Source: Eubacterium sp.
GTDB taxonomy: Bacteria; Bacillota; Clostridia; Oscillospirales; Acutalibacteraceae
Assembly: GCA_017463985.1 (NCBI GenBank)
Contig: JAFUEH010000023.1
Location: 49,818-113,817, forward strand
Reading direction: 5' to 3'
DNA: 64,000 bases
This document shows, piece after piece, positions 1 through 10,225 of the stretch. Made by a program: the position numbers and the translations under genes. The notes under the pieces were generated by a model. That model was not told the origin of the DNA. It did no database searches and worked only from the letters and a program-made list of their open reading frames with translations. Numbering within the stretch: position 1 is the first letter of the stretch; each line of letters starts with the position of its first letter.

Positions 1-1554
1 AATTCTAAGAGCGACTACGTTCCCGGTCATACCCATCTTGACAAAATTGCCGAGCAGGTAAAGGCGGGTATCCGTAATGCCGGCGGTGTGCCGTTTGAGT
101 TTAACACGATCGGCGTGTGTGACGGTATCGCCATGAATCACCGCGGTATGAAGTATTCCCTCTGCTCGCGTGAGCTGATTGCCGATTCGATTGAGGTCAT
201 GCTGACAGCGCATCCGCTGGATGCTGTAGTATTTATCCCGAACTGTGATAAAATCGTACCGGGTATGCTGCTGGCGGCGTGTCGGCTGAATCTGCCGTGT
301 ATTTTCATCAGCGGCGGTCCGATGCTGCCGGGCAAAAGCACGGTCACGGAAAGCCCGATCGGCCTGTCAGAACAGTTTGAGTACGTCGGCGCTAATTCTG
401 TTGGCGAAATGAGCCTGCAAAGCCTGGAGGCTACGGCGTTCACTGCGTGTCCGACCTGCGGCTCTTGTGCCGGTATGTATACGGCGAATTCCATGAATTG
501 TCTGACGGAGTCGATCGGTATGTCCCTGCCGGGTTCCGGTACGATACCGGCTGTCTATTCTGCGCGATTACGCCTTGCCAAAATGGCCGGTGAACGCGTG
601 ATGGCGCTGTTGGAACAGGACATCAAACCCTCTGATATTATTACGGAGCAGGCGATCGAAAACGCGATGCGCTGCGATATGGCGATCGGATGCTCCACCA
701 ATACGATTTTACATTTAACGGCGATCGCGCACGCAGCCGGTCACGATATTAATTTGGATGACCTGAATGAAATGGGCAATAGCACGCCGCAGATCTGCAA
801 GCTGAATCCGGCTTCCTCCGTGTTTATTACCGACCTCAACGATGTCGGCGGTATGCAGGCAGTGATGAAGGAGCTGGCGAGAGGCGGCATGATCCATCTG
901 GATTGTCTGACGGTTAACGGTACGGTGGCTGAACGCATCAGCGTAGCGCCGGACGCTGACGGTACGGTGATCCGCAAGCTGGAGAACCCCTTTTCGGCGG
1001 ACGGCGGTATTGCCGTACTGAAGGGCAACCTGGCTGAGGACGGCGCTGTCGTGAAGAAGGGCGCTGTGGCGCCGGAGATGCTGCAGCATAAAGGGCCTGC
1101 TAAAGTCTACGACAGCGAGGAGGCGGCGATCGAGGCCATCGACAACGGTAAAGTGGTGGCCGGCGATGTTGTCGTTATTCGCTACGAAGGACCGAAGGGC
1201 GGCCCCGGTATGCGCGAAATGCTGTCGCCTACCTCCGCCATCATCGGCAGGGGACTCGGCGCCAGTGTAGCGCTGTTGACGGACGGACGGTTTTCCGGTG
1301 CGACGCGCGGCGCTTCGATCGGGCATATCAGTCCGGAGGCCGCAGTCGGCGGAACGATCGCGCTGGTGCAGGACGGCGATGAAATTGAAATCGACATTCC
1401 TGCCAGATTGCTGCGCGTGAATGTATCGGACGAGGAGCTGGCACGGCGCAGAGCGCTTTGGAAAGCGCCGGTGCAGCAGCTGTCAGGCTACCTGAAGCGG
1501 TATGCCCAGCATGTAACCTCCGGTTCCCGCGGAGCCGTGTTTGAAGACGATTAA
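1..1554 (+). CDS. ilvD: Dihydroxy-acid dehydratase, 5' end outside window
   Basis: Catalyses dehydration of 2,3-dihydroxy-3-methyl acids to 2-keto acids in isoleucine/valine synthesis. The frame is open from base 1 (reads [14 protein letters not shown]...), so the gene starts upstream of the window. The GTG at 88 is an internal Val codon, not a start. The 517 residues seen are most of the usual ~550. Iron-sulfur cluster cysteines are visible in [10 protein letters not shown] and in [17 protein letters not shown]. The C-terminal part has the family signature [20 protein letters not shown]. Neighbouring ilv genes, if any, lie to the left. The next gene starts about 30 bases after the stop but is functionally unrelated. 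Confidence 0.96.
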   Translation, partial: NSKSDYVPGHTHLDKIAEQVKAGIRNAGGVPFEFNTIGVCDGIAMNHRGMKYSLCSRELIADSIEVMLTAHPLDAVVFIPNCDKIVPGMLLAACRLNLPCIFISGGPMLPGKSTVTESPIGLSEQFEYVGANSVGEMSLQSLEATAFTACPTCGSCAGMYTANSMNCLTESIGMSLPGSGTIPAVYSARLRLAKMAGERVMALLEQDIKPSDIITEQAIENAMRCDMAIGCSTNTILHLTAIAHAAGHDINLDDLNEMGNSTPQICKLNPASSVFITDLNDVGGMQAVMKELARGGMIHLDCLTVNGTVAERISVAPDADGTVIRKLENPFSADGGIAVLKGNLAEDGAVVKKGAVAPEMLQHKGPAKVYDSEEAAIEAIDNGKVVAGDVVVIRYEGPKGGPGMREMLSPTSAIIGRGLGASVALLTDGRFSGATRGASIGHISPEAAVGGTIALVQDGDEIEIDIPARLLRVNVSDEELARRRALWKAPVQQLSGYLKRYAQHVTSGSRGAVFEDD

Positions 1555-1583
1555 TCCATTAGCCATCATAGCGGGTGATGCTT

Positions 1584-2249
1584 ATGAGCAAGAAAACAAC
1601 CAAAAAGAAATCAAAGCAGGACAGCGTCGTGCGCCCGTACCTGACGAAGCCGCTGACCTATTTCCTGCTGTCGCTGATTATTGTGCTGCCGATGGCGCTC
1701 ATTCTGCTGCATGCGGCAGTCAATGTGGTGCACCGCGCTCAGCCGTTTTTTGCACCGAGTATCAGCGATATTCAATTAAACGACAGCGATTATACGCCGG
1801 GTGTGGCAACTGCCGGCACTGCTGCTAAGCCTTTGCTGAAAAGCGGTGACCGGATCGGTGATATCGCCTGTGCCGAAAAAGGCTTTACTGCCAAGGTGTA
1901 TTACGGCGCTAACCGTGTGTCCTACCGTAACGGTATCGGCCTTTCCGGCGAAGCGGCGTTACCGGGACAGGGACAAGCCGTACAGCTGAAGGGCTATGCC
2001 ACTGTCGGCTGCAAAGCGCTCGATAATCTGGAGGAAGGGGACATTATCACCTTTACCACTGGTTGGGGCGTTTATCAGTACGAGGTGCTGCACAGTGAAA
2101 TTACGGCAGAACCGACGGAGGAAACCGGCGAGGTGCTGGTGATCCACTGCGCTAAGAGCAGCGATGCCTTTGCGAACGCAGCAGATGAAAAGCTTTATGT
2201 AACCGCCGGATACCTTTCCGGTCCTGAACTTGAGGAGGTGGCGTCATGA
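1584..2249 (+). CDS. Membrane-anchored sortase-fold protein, catalytic His apparently absent
   Basis: About 221 residues. A Lys-rich N-terminus (KKTTKKKSK) precedes one membrane span (about residues 22-45), then an extracytoplasmic domain. The segment DNLEEGDIITFTTGWGVYQY resembles the sortase L-x-x-G-D-x-I strand. VLVIHCAKSS matches the sortase TLxTC region with its Cys kept, and KLYVTAGYLSG aligns with the strand that normally holds the catalytic Arg (Lys here). No His is seen where the A-G-H motif is expected (KGYATVGCKAL). It may be a degenerate sortase or a sortase-fold structural protein. I chose ATG 1584, which has GGGTGAT six bases upstream; GTG 1575 and ATG 1578 are alternatives. The stop overlaps the next ATG (ATGA). 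Confidence 0.6.
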   Translation: MSKKTTKKKSKQDSVVRPYLTKPLTYFLLSLIIVLPMALILLHAAVNVVHRAQPFFAPSISDIQLNDSDYTPGVATAGTAAKPLLKSGDRIGDIACAEKGFTAKVYYGANRVSYRNGIGLSGEAALPGQGQAVQLKGYATVGCKALDNLEEGDIITFTTGWGVYQYEVLHSEITAEPTEETGEVLVIHCAKSSDAFANAADEKLYVTAGYLSGPELEEVAS

Positions 2250-3142
2250 GTCGTTCATCGAGTAAAACCCACTCCTCTCACCATACGGTGCATGAAAGTA
2301 AAACGCAAAAGCGCTGGAAGAGCGTGGTGGCGTTCCTCCTATTCCTTTCGCTGGCGGTGACGAGTCTTTCTGCGTGCGCCAAGCTGGTGATCGTGTCACC
2401 GAGCAGTATGGTGAAGCTGTTCTGTAATGAGAAATATATAACGTCGCTTCAAAAGGAAGTGGTGCAGTACGGTAAAGACCTGTGCCTTTCCTCCTCCGTA
2501 CCGGACGACGGTATCGAGAAAACGGTCACTTATGAGGCGATCTATCGCATCGAGGAGGCGTATGTTGCCGGCTCGCTGAATGCGGACGAGCAGTATACGC
2601 AAACCACGTATTTAGACAGTATTGACGCGCTGAGCGAGCAGGTGAAAGCAGCTACTGACGCGGCCATGACGGCTCAAAATTATACGGAGGATGCCGATGT
2701 GACCGACGGGCTGGATACCTTCGGGGAGCACTTTGCGGAATATCTGGAGCAGCGGATCAATTTTCCGCTGATGGATCAGCTGCAGGCCGTGGTCAATGTC
2801 GGGTCACTGGTGGCAGCTGTCAATGCGATCGTCTTTGCAGTTTTCAGCGCACTGATGATTGCCGTTATCCTTTCCTTTAAAGCGAAGCTCTACCGGTCAT
2901 TGCGTGAGATTGTTTACGCGGCTTCAGCAGCGGCGCTGCTGGATCTGAGCTTGGTTGGCGGCGTGGCGCTGGTAGGCTGCTTTAAGAAGCTGGTGCTGTA
3001 TCCCACTTATCTTGCGGACGCCGTGATGGTCTATATCGGACGGTGTGTGCTTTCTGTCTGCAGTGCGGCGGCGATGCTGCTGGTTATTGCCTTGATACTG
3101 ACGGTCGTGATCTGGAAGATCAAGCGCAATAATAATATGTGA
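2246..3142 (+). CDS. Membrane protein with lipobox-like N-terminus and three C-terminal spans
   Basis: A 298-aa protein of unknown family. A basic, Ser/His-rich N-terminal tail (about 26 residues) precedes a hydrophobic segment ending SLSAC, which fits a lipobox, so residue ~44 may be a lipidated Cys. Alternatively the segment is an uncleaved membrane anchor. Residues ~50-185 form a polar helical extracytoplasmic region. Three membrane spans follow (about 190-215, 222-247 and 262-290), with a short basic end (KIKRNNNM). It overlaps the sortase-fold gene by 4 bases, implying translational coupling, and the ABC ATPase follows 36 bases later. The three are probably one envelope-related operon. 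I do not recognise the family. Confidence 0.75.
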   Translation: MSRSSSKTHSSHHTVHESKTQKRWKSVVAFLLFLSLAVTSLSACAKLVIVSPSSMVKLFCNEKYITSLQKEVVQYGKDLCLSSSVPDDGIEKTVTYEAIYRIEEAYVAGSLNADEQYTQTTYLDSIDALSEQVKAATDAAMTAQNYTEDADVTDGLDTFGEHFAEYLEQRINFPLMDQLQAVVNVGSLVAAVNAIVFAVFSALMIAVILSFKAKLYRSLREIVYAASAAALLDLSLVGGVALVGCFKKLVLYPTYLADAVMVYIGRCVLSVCSAAAMLLVIALILTVVIWKIKRNNNM

Positions 3143-3178
3143 TCGATTTCCCCAACGCTTAATTGTGAGGTTTATGTT

Positions 3179-3964
3179 ATGAGTGAAAACAAGGATGAAA
3201 TAGAGGTAGTAGCAGAGGAGCCTGTTATTAAGGTAGAGCACGTTACCATGCAATTTATGCTGGAAAAGGAAAAGGTGGACAACCTGAAGGAATACTTTAT
3301 CCGGCTGGTGAAAAAGGGCAAGCTGGAGTATCGCAAATTCACTGCCCTGAACGACATCAATTTTGAATTGAAAAAGGGCGATAGACTGGCGATCCTCGGC
3401 TTGAACGGCGCCGGTAAGAGTACGCTGCTGAAAACGATTGTCGGTGTGTATAAGCCAACAGAGGGCAAGATCACCAAGAAAGGCGTGATTGCACCGCTGC
3501 TGGAGCTTGGCGCCGGCTTTGACCAAAACTATTCCGGCAGAGAAAATATCTACCTGTACGGCGCTATTCTCGGCTATTCCAGAGATTATATTGACAAGCG
3601 TATTGAGGAGATTATCAGCTTTTCGGAGCTCGGTCATTTCATTGATGTGCCGGTGAAGAACTATTCCTCCGGTATGCGCGCACGTCTTGGCTTTTCGATT
3701 GCTACCGCCGTCGAGCCGGATATCCTGATCCTGGACGAGGTGCTGTCTGTCGGTGACGCAAAGTTCCGTAAAAAGAGCCTTGCCAAGGTGCAATCTATGT
3801 TTGACAAGGGCGTTACGGTGCTGTTCGTATCGCATAATATTGACCAGGTCAAGGCGATCTGCAATAAGGCGATCCTGCTGGAGCACGGTAATGTGATTGC
3901 CCAGGGCGATGTGGACGAGGTTTCCAAGGTATATGAGGAAAAGACCACGAAACCAAAAAAATAA
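3179..3964 (+). CDS. ABC transporter ATP-binding protein, Wzt/TagH polysaccharide-export type
   Basis: 261 aa. Walker A is GLNGAGKST (about residue 74), the signature is YSSGM, Walker B is PDILILDEVLSVGD and the switch His is in VLFVSHN. The N-terminal extension before the core, the FTALNDINFEL entry and the GVIAPLLELGAGFDQNYSGREN segment are characteristic of ATPases that export O-antigen or teichoic acid chains. It lacks the C-terminal carbohydrate-binding extension of long Wzt proteins. No TagG/Wzm-type permease is adjacent; the preceding gene does not look like one. Two glycerophosphotransferases at 38.7-41.0 kb could make such a polymer. RBS GAGG precedes ATG 3179. Confidence 0.9.
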   Translation: MSENKDEIEVVAEEPVIKVEHVTMQFMLEKEKVDNLKEYFIRLVKKGKLEYRKFTALNDINFELKKGDRLAILGLNGAGKSTLLKTIVGVYKPTEGKITKKGVIAPLLELGAGFDQNYSGRENIYLYGAILGYSRDYIDKRIEEIISFSELGHFIDVPVKNYSSGMRARLGFSIATAVEPDILILDEVLSVGDAKFRKKSLAKVQSMFDKGVTVLFVSHNIDQVKAICNKAILLEHGNVIAQGDVDEVSKVYEEKTTKPKK

Positions 3965-4092
3965 AAGAATTGTTATATGTTTCATAGCGATCTTTATAGC
4001 GATCTTTTTTTCATAATAAAAACATTATATTTACTATTATGAATAATATGGTTGGTATTCTATGATATCGTTACGTTGGAGGAGTAATTACT

Positions 4093-5082
4093 ATGCCTTT
4101 TGTACAAGCAAAGTGCACTAACTGTGGCGGCGTTCTCGCTGTGGATGATAATTTGGATGCCGCCCTTTGCCCGTTTTGTAATACACCGTATATTGTTGAA
4201 AAAGCAATTAATAATTACAATATTACTAATAATATTAATATTGGCAGCGGTGCTAACGTCAATATATACGGCGCTGCAGAAAAGGATTTTGAGATAGTCG
4301 GAGGCGTTTTGAAGGCGTATAAAGGGGAATCCGTTAATGTTGTTATTCCCGATACAGTAAAACGCATTGCAGATGAAGCGTTCACTACTTTCAACAAAAG
4401 TTGGTCTGTAGAAGATTTCGAGGGTATGCCTATAGAGAGCCTTGTTATTCCGGAAAGTGTTGTATATATTGGTAAACATGCTTTCCGAAATTGCAAGCAA
4501 TTAAAAAAAATCACATTCAACAGCGGTAATATTGAAATCGGATTCGCTGCTTTTGCAGGATGTTCTGAACTAACGGAATTAGTTTTATGTGCCGGAACTA
4601 TAGTGAGTAGTAATGCGTTTTGTGAATGTACAAAACTGACAACTTTAACGATATTGGATCCCGTTGGAAATGAAAAGAATCATACGTTACTTGGCGAAGC
4701 TGCGTTTGTCGGGTGTTCCAACCTAACCGACATAGAATTTGGAAACGGTGTAATTGATATAGGTAACTATACTTTTGAACGATGTACCGGTTTGACACAA
4801 ATTGTCATTCCTCAAAACACAATCTGTATAGGAAATCATTGCTTTATGAATTGCACAAGATTGCAAAATGTATTTATTTATTCAGACAATATTATTATTT
4901 ATGATTATGCTTTTACCGGTTGTCCAGCATTATGCAATCTTCAAATATTTTCTAAAAACCCCACCATCAATGAATTTAGCTTAGAAGCGTATTGGCGTAA
5001 TTTGGGCTTCTGTCCAAGATGTGGAGGTCGTATTCGTTCGGTAACAAAAAAGTGTTCCAGTTGCGGTTATAAAGAATCATAA
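4093..5082 (+). CDS. Leucine-rich-repeat (BspA type) protein with zinc ribbons at both ends
   Basis: 329 aa. The N-terminus has CTNCGG...CPFCN (a C-x2-C/C-x2-C zinc ribbon, residues ~9-35) followed by an Asn-rich linker. Residues ~75-295 are LRR_5/BspA-like repeats with the phrases SLVIPESVVYIGKHAFRNC, IVIPQNTICIGNHCFMNC and similar. The C-terminus has CPRCGG...CSSCGYK, a second zinc ribbon. There is no signal peptide, so it is probably cytoplasmic, although BspA repeats are usually extracellular. RBS GGAGGAG lies 9-10 bases before ATG. Base composition is more AT-rich than its neighbours, suggesting separate ancestry. Its role is unknown; protein binding through the LRR face is an inference. 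Confidence 0.85.
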   Translation: MPFVQAKCTNCGGVLAVDDNLDAALCPFCNTPYIVEKAINNYNITNNINIGSGANVNIYGAAEKDFEIVGGVLKAYKGESVNVVIPDTVKRIADEAFTTFNKSWSVEDFEGMPIESLVIPESVVYIGKHAFRNCKQLKKITFNSGNIEIGFAAFAGCSELTELVLCAGTIVSSNAFCECTKLTTLTILDPVGNEKNHTLLGEAAFVGCSNLTDIEFGNGVIDIGNYTFERCTGLTQIVIPQNTICIGNHCFMNCTRLQNVFIYSDNIIIYDYAFTGCPALCNLQIFSKNPTINEFSLEAYWRNLGFCPRCGGRIRSVTKKCSSCGYKES

Positions 5083-5248
5083 CTACTGAATTAGCAGATG
5101 GTTGTTCTTTCTTCGCCCGATAAGGAACTCTTTAACTCCGCCGATAATACAGCATGTTGAGCGATCATTCCTTTTACATTCTTTTTCTATTTGTTCTGCT
5201 TGTAAAGTCAATATCTGTTTGGCGTTTTGAATTGTAAATTGTGAAATG

Positions 5249-5271
5249 GGGGGTGGACAAAGCCCACCCCC
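5249..5271. terminator. GC-rich hairpin after the LRR gene
   Basis: Perfect 8-bp arms GGGGGTGG / CCACCCCC around a short loop. No U-run follows, so terminator function is uncertain. Otherwise the 5083-5315 gap shows nothing recognisable. Confidence 0.4.
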
Positions 5272-5315
5272 ATTATATTGCCGTTCTCAGCGATCTAAAC
5301 TTACCATTTAACGTA

Positions 5316-5347
5316 AAGAAACCGCAGATTTTTCTGCGGTTTCTTTT
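5316..5347 (-). terminator. Bidirectional terminator at the end of asnA
   Basis: 14-bp inverted repeat AAAGAAACCGCAGA / TCTGCGGTTTCTTT directly abutting the asnA stop codon. It has T-rich flanks on both strands. Confidence 0.75.
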
Positions 5348-6347
5348 ATAGCAAGCTGATGCCGTGCGCTAAACATTCCTCGCGCATGGCGTCGCTCCAT
5401 ACGGCGCATTGCACTTCACCGATATGCGCCTTTTGCAGCAGCAGCATACACAGTCTTGACTGTCCGATACCGCCGCCGATCGTCAATGGCAGCGTGCCGT
5501 CCAAAATGCTTTGATGGAAGGGGAAGGCCTCACGCTCGGTGCAGCCCTCCTCCGCCAGCTGACGGTGCAGGCTCTCTGCATCCACGCGAATACCCATGGA
5601 GCTGATCTCTACTGCACAGTCCAGCAGGTCGTCCCAAAACATGATATCGCCGTTGAGCGACCAGTCGTCGTAGTCCGGCGCACGGCCGTCATGCTTTTGG
5701 CCGCTTTTCAGCTTGCCGCCGATCTGTTCAATGAATACAGTGCGGTGTGCCTTGACGACGGCGTTCTCTCGCTCCTTTGGCGAAAGGTTCGGATAGCGGT
5801 CCTCCAGCTCCTGTGTTGTGATAAAATACACCTCTTTTGTCATGCAAAAGCCGAGCGTCGGATACTTTTCCTTGACCGTTTCGTTTGTCTCATAGATGGC
5901 GTTGACAATCTTTTGAACGATTTCACGTAAAAAAGCTTCGTTGCGTTCTGCCGGCGTGATGACGCGACACCAGTCCCACTGGTCCACAAAAAGGGAGTGG
6001 AGGTTGTCGGCGTCGTCGTCGCGGCGGATGGCGTTCATGTCTGTGTAGATGCCCTCGTCTGCCTTGTAGCCATAGCGGTACAGCGCAAGGCGTTTCCATT
6101 TTGCAAGGCTCTGCACGACCTCTGCTTCACCGTCGATGTTCTTCATCGTAAAGTGCACCTTGCGTTCTACACCGTTGAGGTCGTCGTTAATGCCGCTGGC
6201 CTTGGTGACCATGATCGGCGCCGTGACGCGGTCAAGATTCAGCGCCGCCGCGAGCTTGACCTGGAACGTGTCCTTGACGGTTTTGATCGCGCGCTGGGTG
6301 CCGCGGCGCGAGAGCTTTGGCTGATAGCCTTCAGGATAAATCATCAT
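5346..6347 (-). CDS. asnA: Aspartate-ammonia ligase
   Basis: ATP-dependent, ammonia-using asparagine synthetase of 333 aa (the usual family length). It is related to class II tRNA synthetases. Recognisable blocks: YQPKLSRRGTQRAIKTVKDTF near the N-terminus, KASGINDDLNGVERKV, HSLFVDQWDWCRVI, and the C-terminal TIGGGIGQSRLCMLLL, which matches motif 3. It lies 21 bases downstream of asnS on the same strand, so both are probably transcribed from the T-box promoter at ~8050. That couples asparagine synthesis to tRNA-Asn charging. Confidence 0.97.
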   Translation of the reverse strand: MMIYPEGYQPKLSRRGTQRAIKTVKDTFQVKLAAALNLDRVTAPIMVTKASGINDDLNGVERKVHFTMKNIDGEAEVVQSLAKWKRLALYRYGYKADEGIYTDMNAIRRDDDADNLHSLFVDQWDWCRVITPAERNEAFLREIVQKIVNAIYETNETVKEKYPTLGFCMTKEVYFITTQELEDRYPNLSPKERENAVVKAHRTVFIEQIGGKLKSGQKHDGRAPDYDDWSLNGDIMFWDDLLDCAVEISSMGIRVDAESLHRQLAEEGCTEREAFPFHQSILDGTLPLTIGGGIGQSRLCMLLLQKAHIGEVQCAVWSDAMREECLAHGISLL

Positions 6348-6368
6348 GCTGCCGTCCTCCTGTATGGC

Positions 6369-7745
6369 TTATTTAATGTTGCCGATGGTTCTTGGATACA
6401 GAATGACGTCGCGGATGTTGGCCATACCGGTAACGTACATGATGATCCGCTCAAAGCCGAGACCAAAGCCCGCGTGCGGTACAGAACCGAATTTTCTCAG
6501 ATCCAGGTAGAAATCGTAGCCGTCAGTGCTCATGCCCTTTTCGCGCATAGCGGCGATCAGCTTATCGTAATCGGCCTCTCTTTCACTGCCGCCAATGATC
6601 TCACCGACGCCGGGAACAAGCAGATCGGTCGCGGCAACCGTCTTACCGTCCGCATTTTGCTTCATATAAAAGCTCTTGATCTCCTTCGGATAGTTGATCA
6701 GGAATACCGGCTTGTTATACACCTTTTCCGTGATGTAACGTTCATGCTCACTTTGCAGGTCGCAACCCCATTCTACCGGAAATTCAAATTTGACGTCGGC
6801 CTTCTTTAACAGCTCGATGGCATCGGTGTAGTCCACCACGGCAAAGTCATTGTTGACGACCGACAGCAGCTTGTCCGTCAGACCCTTTTCAAAGCGCTGT
6901 TCAAAGAATTTCAGCTCCTCCGGACATTTTTCCATATATTCCTTGATGATATATTTGATCATATCCTCTGCGATCTCGATCAGATCCGGCAGCTCGCAAA
7001 AGGCAATTTCCGGCTCGACGTGCCAAAACTCAGCTACGTGGCGCTGGGTGTTGGAGTTTTCTGCACGGAAGGAAGGACCGAAGGTGTAGATTTTGCCAAG
7101 ACCCATGGCAGCCACCTCACCCTCTAACTGGCCGGAAACGGAAAGGCCGGCCTTTTTGCCGAAGAAATCATCCGCATAGTATTCCTCTTCGTTCTTGTAA
7201 TCCTGAGAATAGCCAATCGTTGTCACCTGGAACATTTCGCCGGCGCCTTCGCAGTCAGAGCCGGTGATCAGCGGCGTGTTGATATACACATAGCCTCTGT
7301 CCTGGAAGAAGCGATGGATCGTTGCGGCAATGACGGAGCGTACGCGAAATACAGCGTTGAAGGTGTTGGTGCGGACGCGGATGTGCGGCATTTCACGCAG
7401 GGTTTCCAGCTTCTGGAACTTTTTTTGCAGCGGATAGTCGGCAGGGCACTTACCGAGCACGGTGATTTCCTTTGCGTTGATTTCAGCGCTGCCGTTATTC
7501 ATATTTTTGACTACCTCACCGATAACCTTCAGCGATGCGCCGAGCTTCATGGCTTCGGGAGATACCTGCAGGTCGCTGTTTTTGTCGATAACGATCTGCA
7601 GATGGTTGAGCGTCGTGCCGTCGTTGAGCGCCAAAAAGGCAACGTTTTTGCTGTCGCGCGCTGTGCGGACCCAGCCGCAGACGGTAGCCTCTGTACCGAT
7701 CAAGGCTTCGTTTTCAAAAATTTCTCTAATGTCTGTGTGTTTCAT
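6369..7745 (-). CDS. asnS: Asparaginyl-tRNA synthetase
   Basis: 458-aa class IIb synthetase charging tRNA-Asn. The N-terminal OB-fold anticodon-binding domain contains VCGWVRTARDSKNVAFLALN. Motif 2 is seen in FRAENSNTQRHVAEFWHVEPE and motif 3 in GFGLGFERIIMYVTGMANIRD. ATG 7745 is preceded by AGGAGC. It is the first gene after the T-box leader and is followed by asnA. Confidence 0.97.
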   Translation of the reverse strand: MKHTDIREIFENEALIGTEATVCGWVRTARDSKNVAFLALNDGTTLNHLQIVIDKNSDLQVSPEAMKLGASLKVIGEVVKNMNNGSAEINAKEITVLGKCPADYPLQKKFQKLETLREMPHIRVRTNTFNAVFRVRSVIAATIHRFFQDRGYVYINTPLITGSDCEGAGEMFQVTTIGYSQDYKNEEEYYADDFFGKKAGLSVSGQLEGEVAAMGLGKIYTFGPSFRAENSNTQRHVAEFWHVEPEIAFCELPDLIEIAEDMIKYIIKEYMEKCPEELKFFEQRFEKGLTDKLLSVVNNDFAVVDYTDAIELLKKADVKFEFPVEWGCDLQSEHERYITEKVYNKPVFLINYPKEIKSFYMKQNADGKTVAATDLLVPGVGEIIGGSEREADYDKLIAAMREKGMSTDGYDFYLDLRKFGSVPHAGFGLGFERIIMYVTGMANIRDVILYPRTIGNIK

Positions 7746-7769
7746 CTTCCTGCTCCTTTATGATTGTTA

Positions 7770-8045
7770 ACGGAGACAAACAAAAACAGCCACTCCGTCC
7801 TGTCAATAGGACGAGCGACTGTAACCCGTGGTACCACCTATCTTGCTCTTAAAGAGCCACTCATAGCTTCGTTCAAAGCCTGCTGCGATAACGCTCAGCC
7901 TGCGGCGTACCTACTTAGCAAAAAGCTGTTCAGCTTGCGGCTCGGGAGTGTTCTTCACAAGCCGGTTACTGCGCGGATCACACCGTCCCGCACTCTCTAG
8001 GAGCACCTTTGCCTGCTACTTTTCTCTGTCAATGCCTTTGTGTAT
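7770..8045 (-). promoter_or_regulatory. T-box riboswitch leader of asnS-asnA (tRNA-Asn sensing)
   Basis: On the minus strand the antiterminator bulge consensus AGGTGGTACCACG is at about 7831-7843. It is followed by a long terminator hairpin (arms around ACAGGACGGAGTGGCTG) ending in TTTTTGTTTGT near 7782. A candidate specifier AAC (Asn), read from 7953 to 7951, is flanked by GAAG and A in the usual way. The codon matches the downstream asnS and asnA. The stem I pairing was judged by eye. Confidence 0.88.
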
Positions 8046-8051
8046 GTGGAT

Positions 8052-8080
8052 ATTATATAACGCAAAATTTGTTTTGTCAA
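8052..8080 (-). promoter_or_regulatory. SigA promoter of the asnS T-box transcript
   Basis: Minus-strand TTGACA at 8080-8075 and TATAAT at 8057-8052, with a 17-base spacer. Start is expected near 8045. Confidence 0.85.
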
Positions 8081-8110
8081 GAAAATCTGTATCGCAGTTG
8101 AAAATTTATG

Positions 8111-8139
8111 TTGAAATTCAAATCAATATGTGGTATAGT
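8111..8139 (+). promoter_or_regulatory. Promoter of tRNA-Pro
   Basis: TTGAAA at 8111 and TATAGT at 8134 with a 17-base spacer, about 20 bases before the tRNA. Confidence 0.65.
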
Positions 8140-8160
8140 ATATGAGCATTCAAAATGCAT

Positions 8161-8236
8161 CGGGGTGTAGCGCAGGTGGTAGCGCACTTGACTGGGGGTC
8201 AAGGAGTCGCAGGTTCAAGTCCTGTCACTCCGACCA
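8161..8236 (+). tRNA. tRNA-Pro (anticodon GGG)
   Basis: A cloverleaf can be drawn. Acceptor CGGGGTG pairs with CACTCCG (one G-U). The anticodon stem CTTGA/TCAAG encloses the loop CTGGGGG, giving GGG. The T-arm has GGTTCAAGTCC and CCA is encoded. It stands alone beside the left edge of the mobilizable element. Confidence 0.95.
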
Positions 8237-8237
8237 T

Positions 8238-8280
8238 ACCGAGTGTTCTTAACGAATCTAAGAACACTCGGTACTTTTTT
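8238..8280 (+). terminator. Strong terminator of tRNA-Pro
   Basis: Long inverted repeat ACCGAGTGTTCTTA / TAAGAACACTCGGT followed by a T-run. A second smaller hairpin (AGAGCAG / CTGCTCTTTTTT) follows at about 8288-8311. Confidence 0.9.
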
Positions 8281-8315
8281 AGGCATTAGAGCAGGATTCC
8301 TGCTCTTTTTTCTTT

Positions 8316-10224
<1,909 letters not shown>

Positions 10225-10225
10225 A

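Noticed and set aside
2924-3985. 353-codon minus-strand frame over the ABC ATPase gene
   Set aside because: The plus strand carries clear Walker A/B and signature motifs. The antisense product has no recognisable feature.
7764-8145. Short plus-strand coding frames upstream of asnS
   Set aside because: They lie inside the T-box leader, whose structure explains the sequence.
8161-8236. tRNA-Pro 3' end as integration site of the mobilizable element
   Set aside because: The recombinase is a serine type that does not normally target tRNA ends, and the tRNA and its terminators are intact with no duplicated 3' end found.
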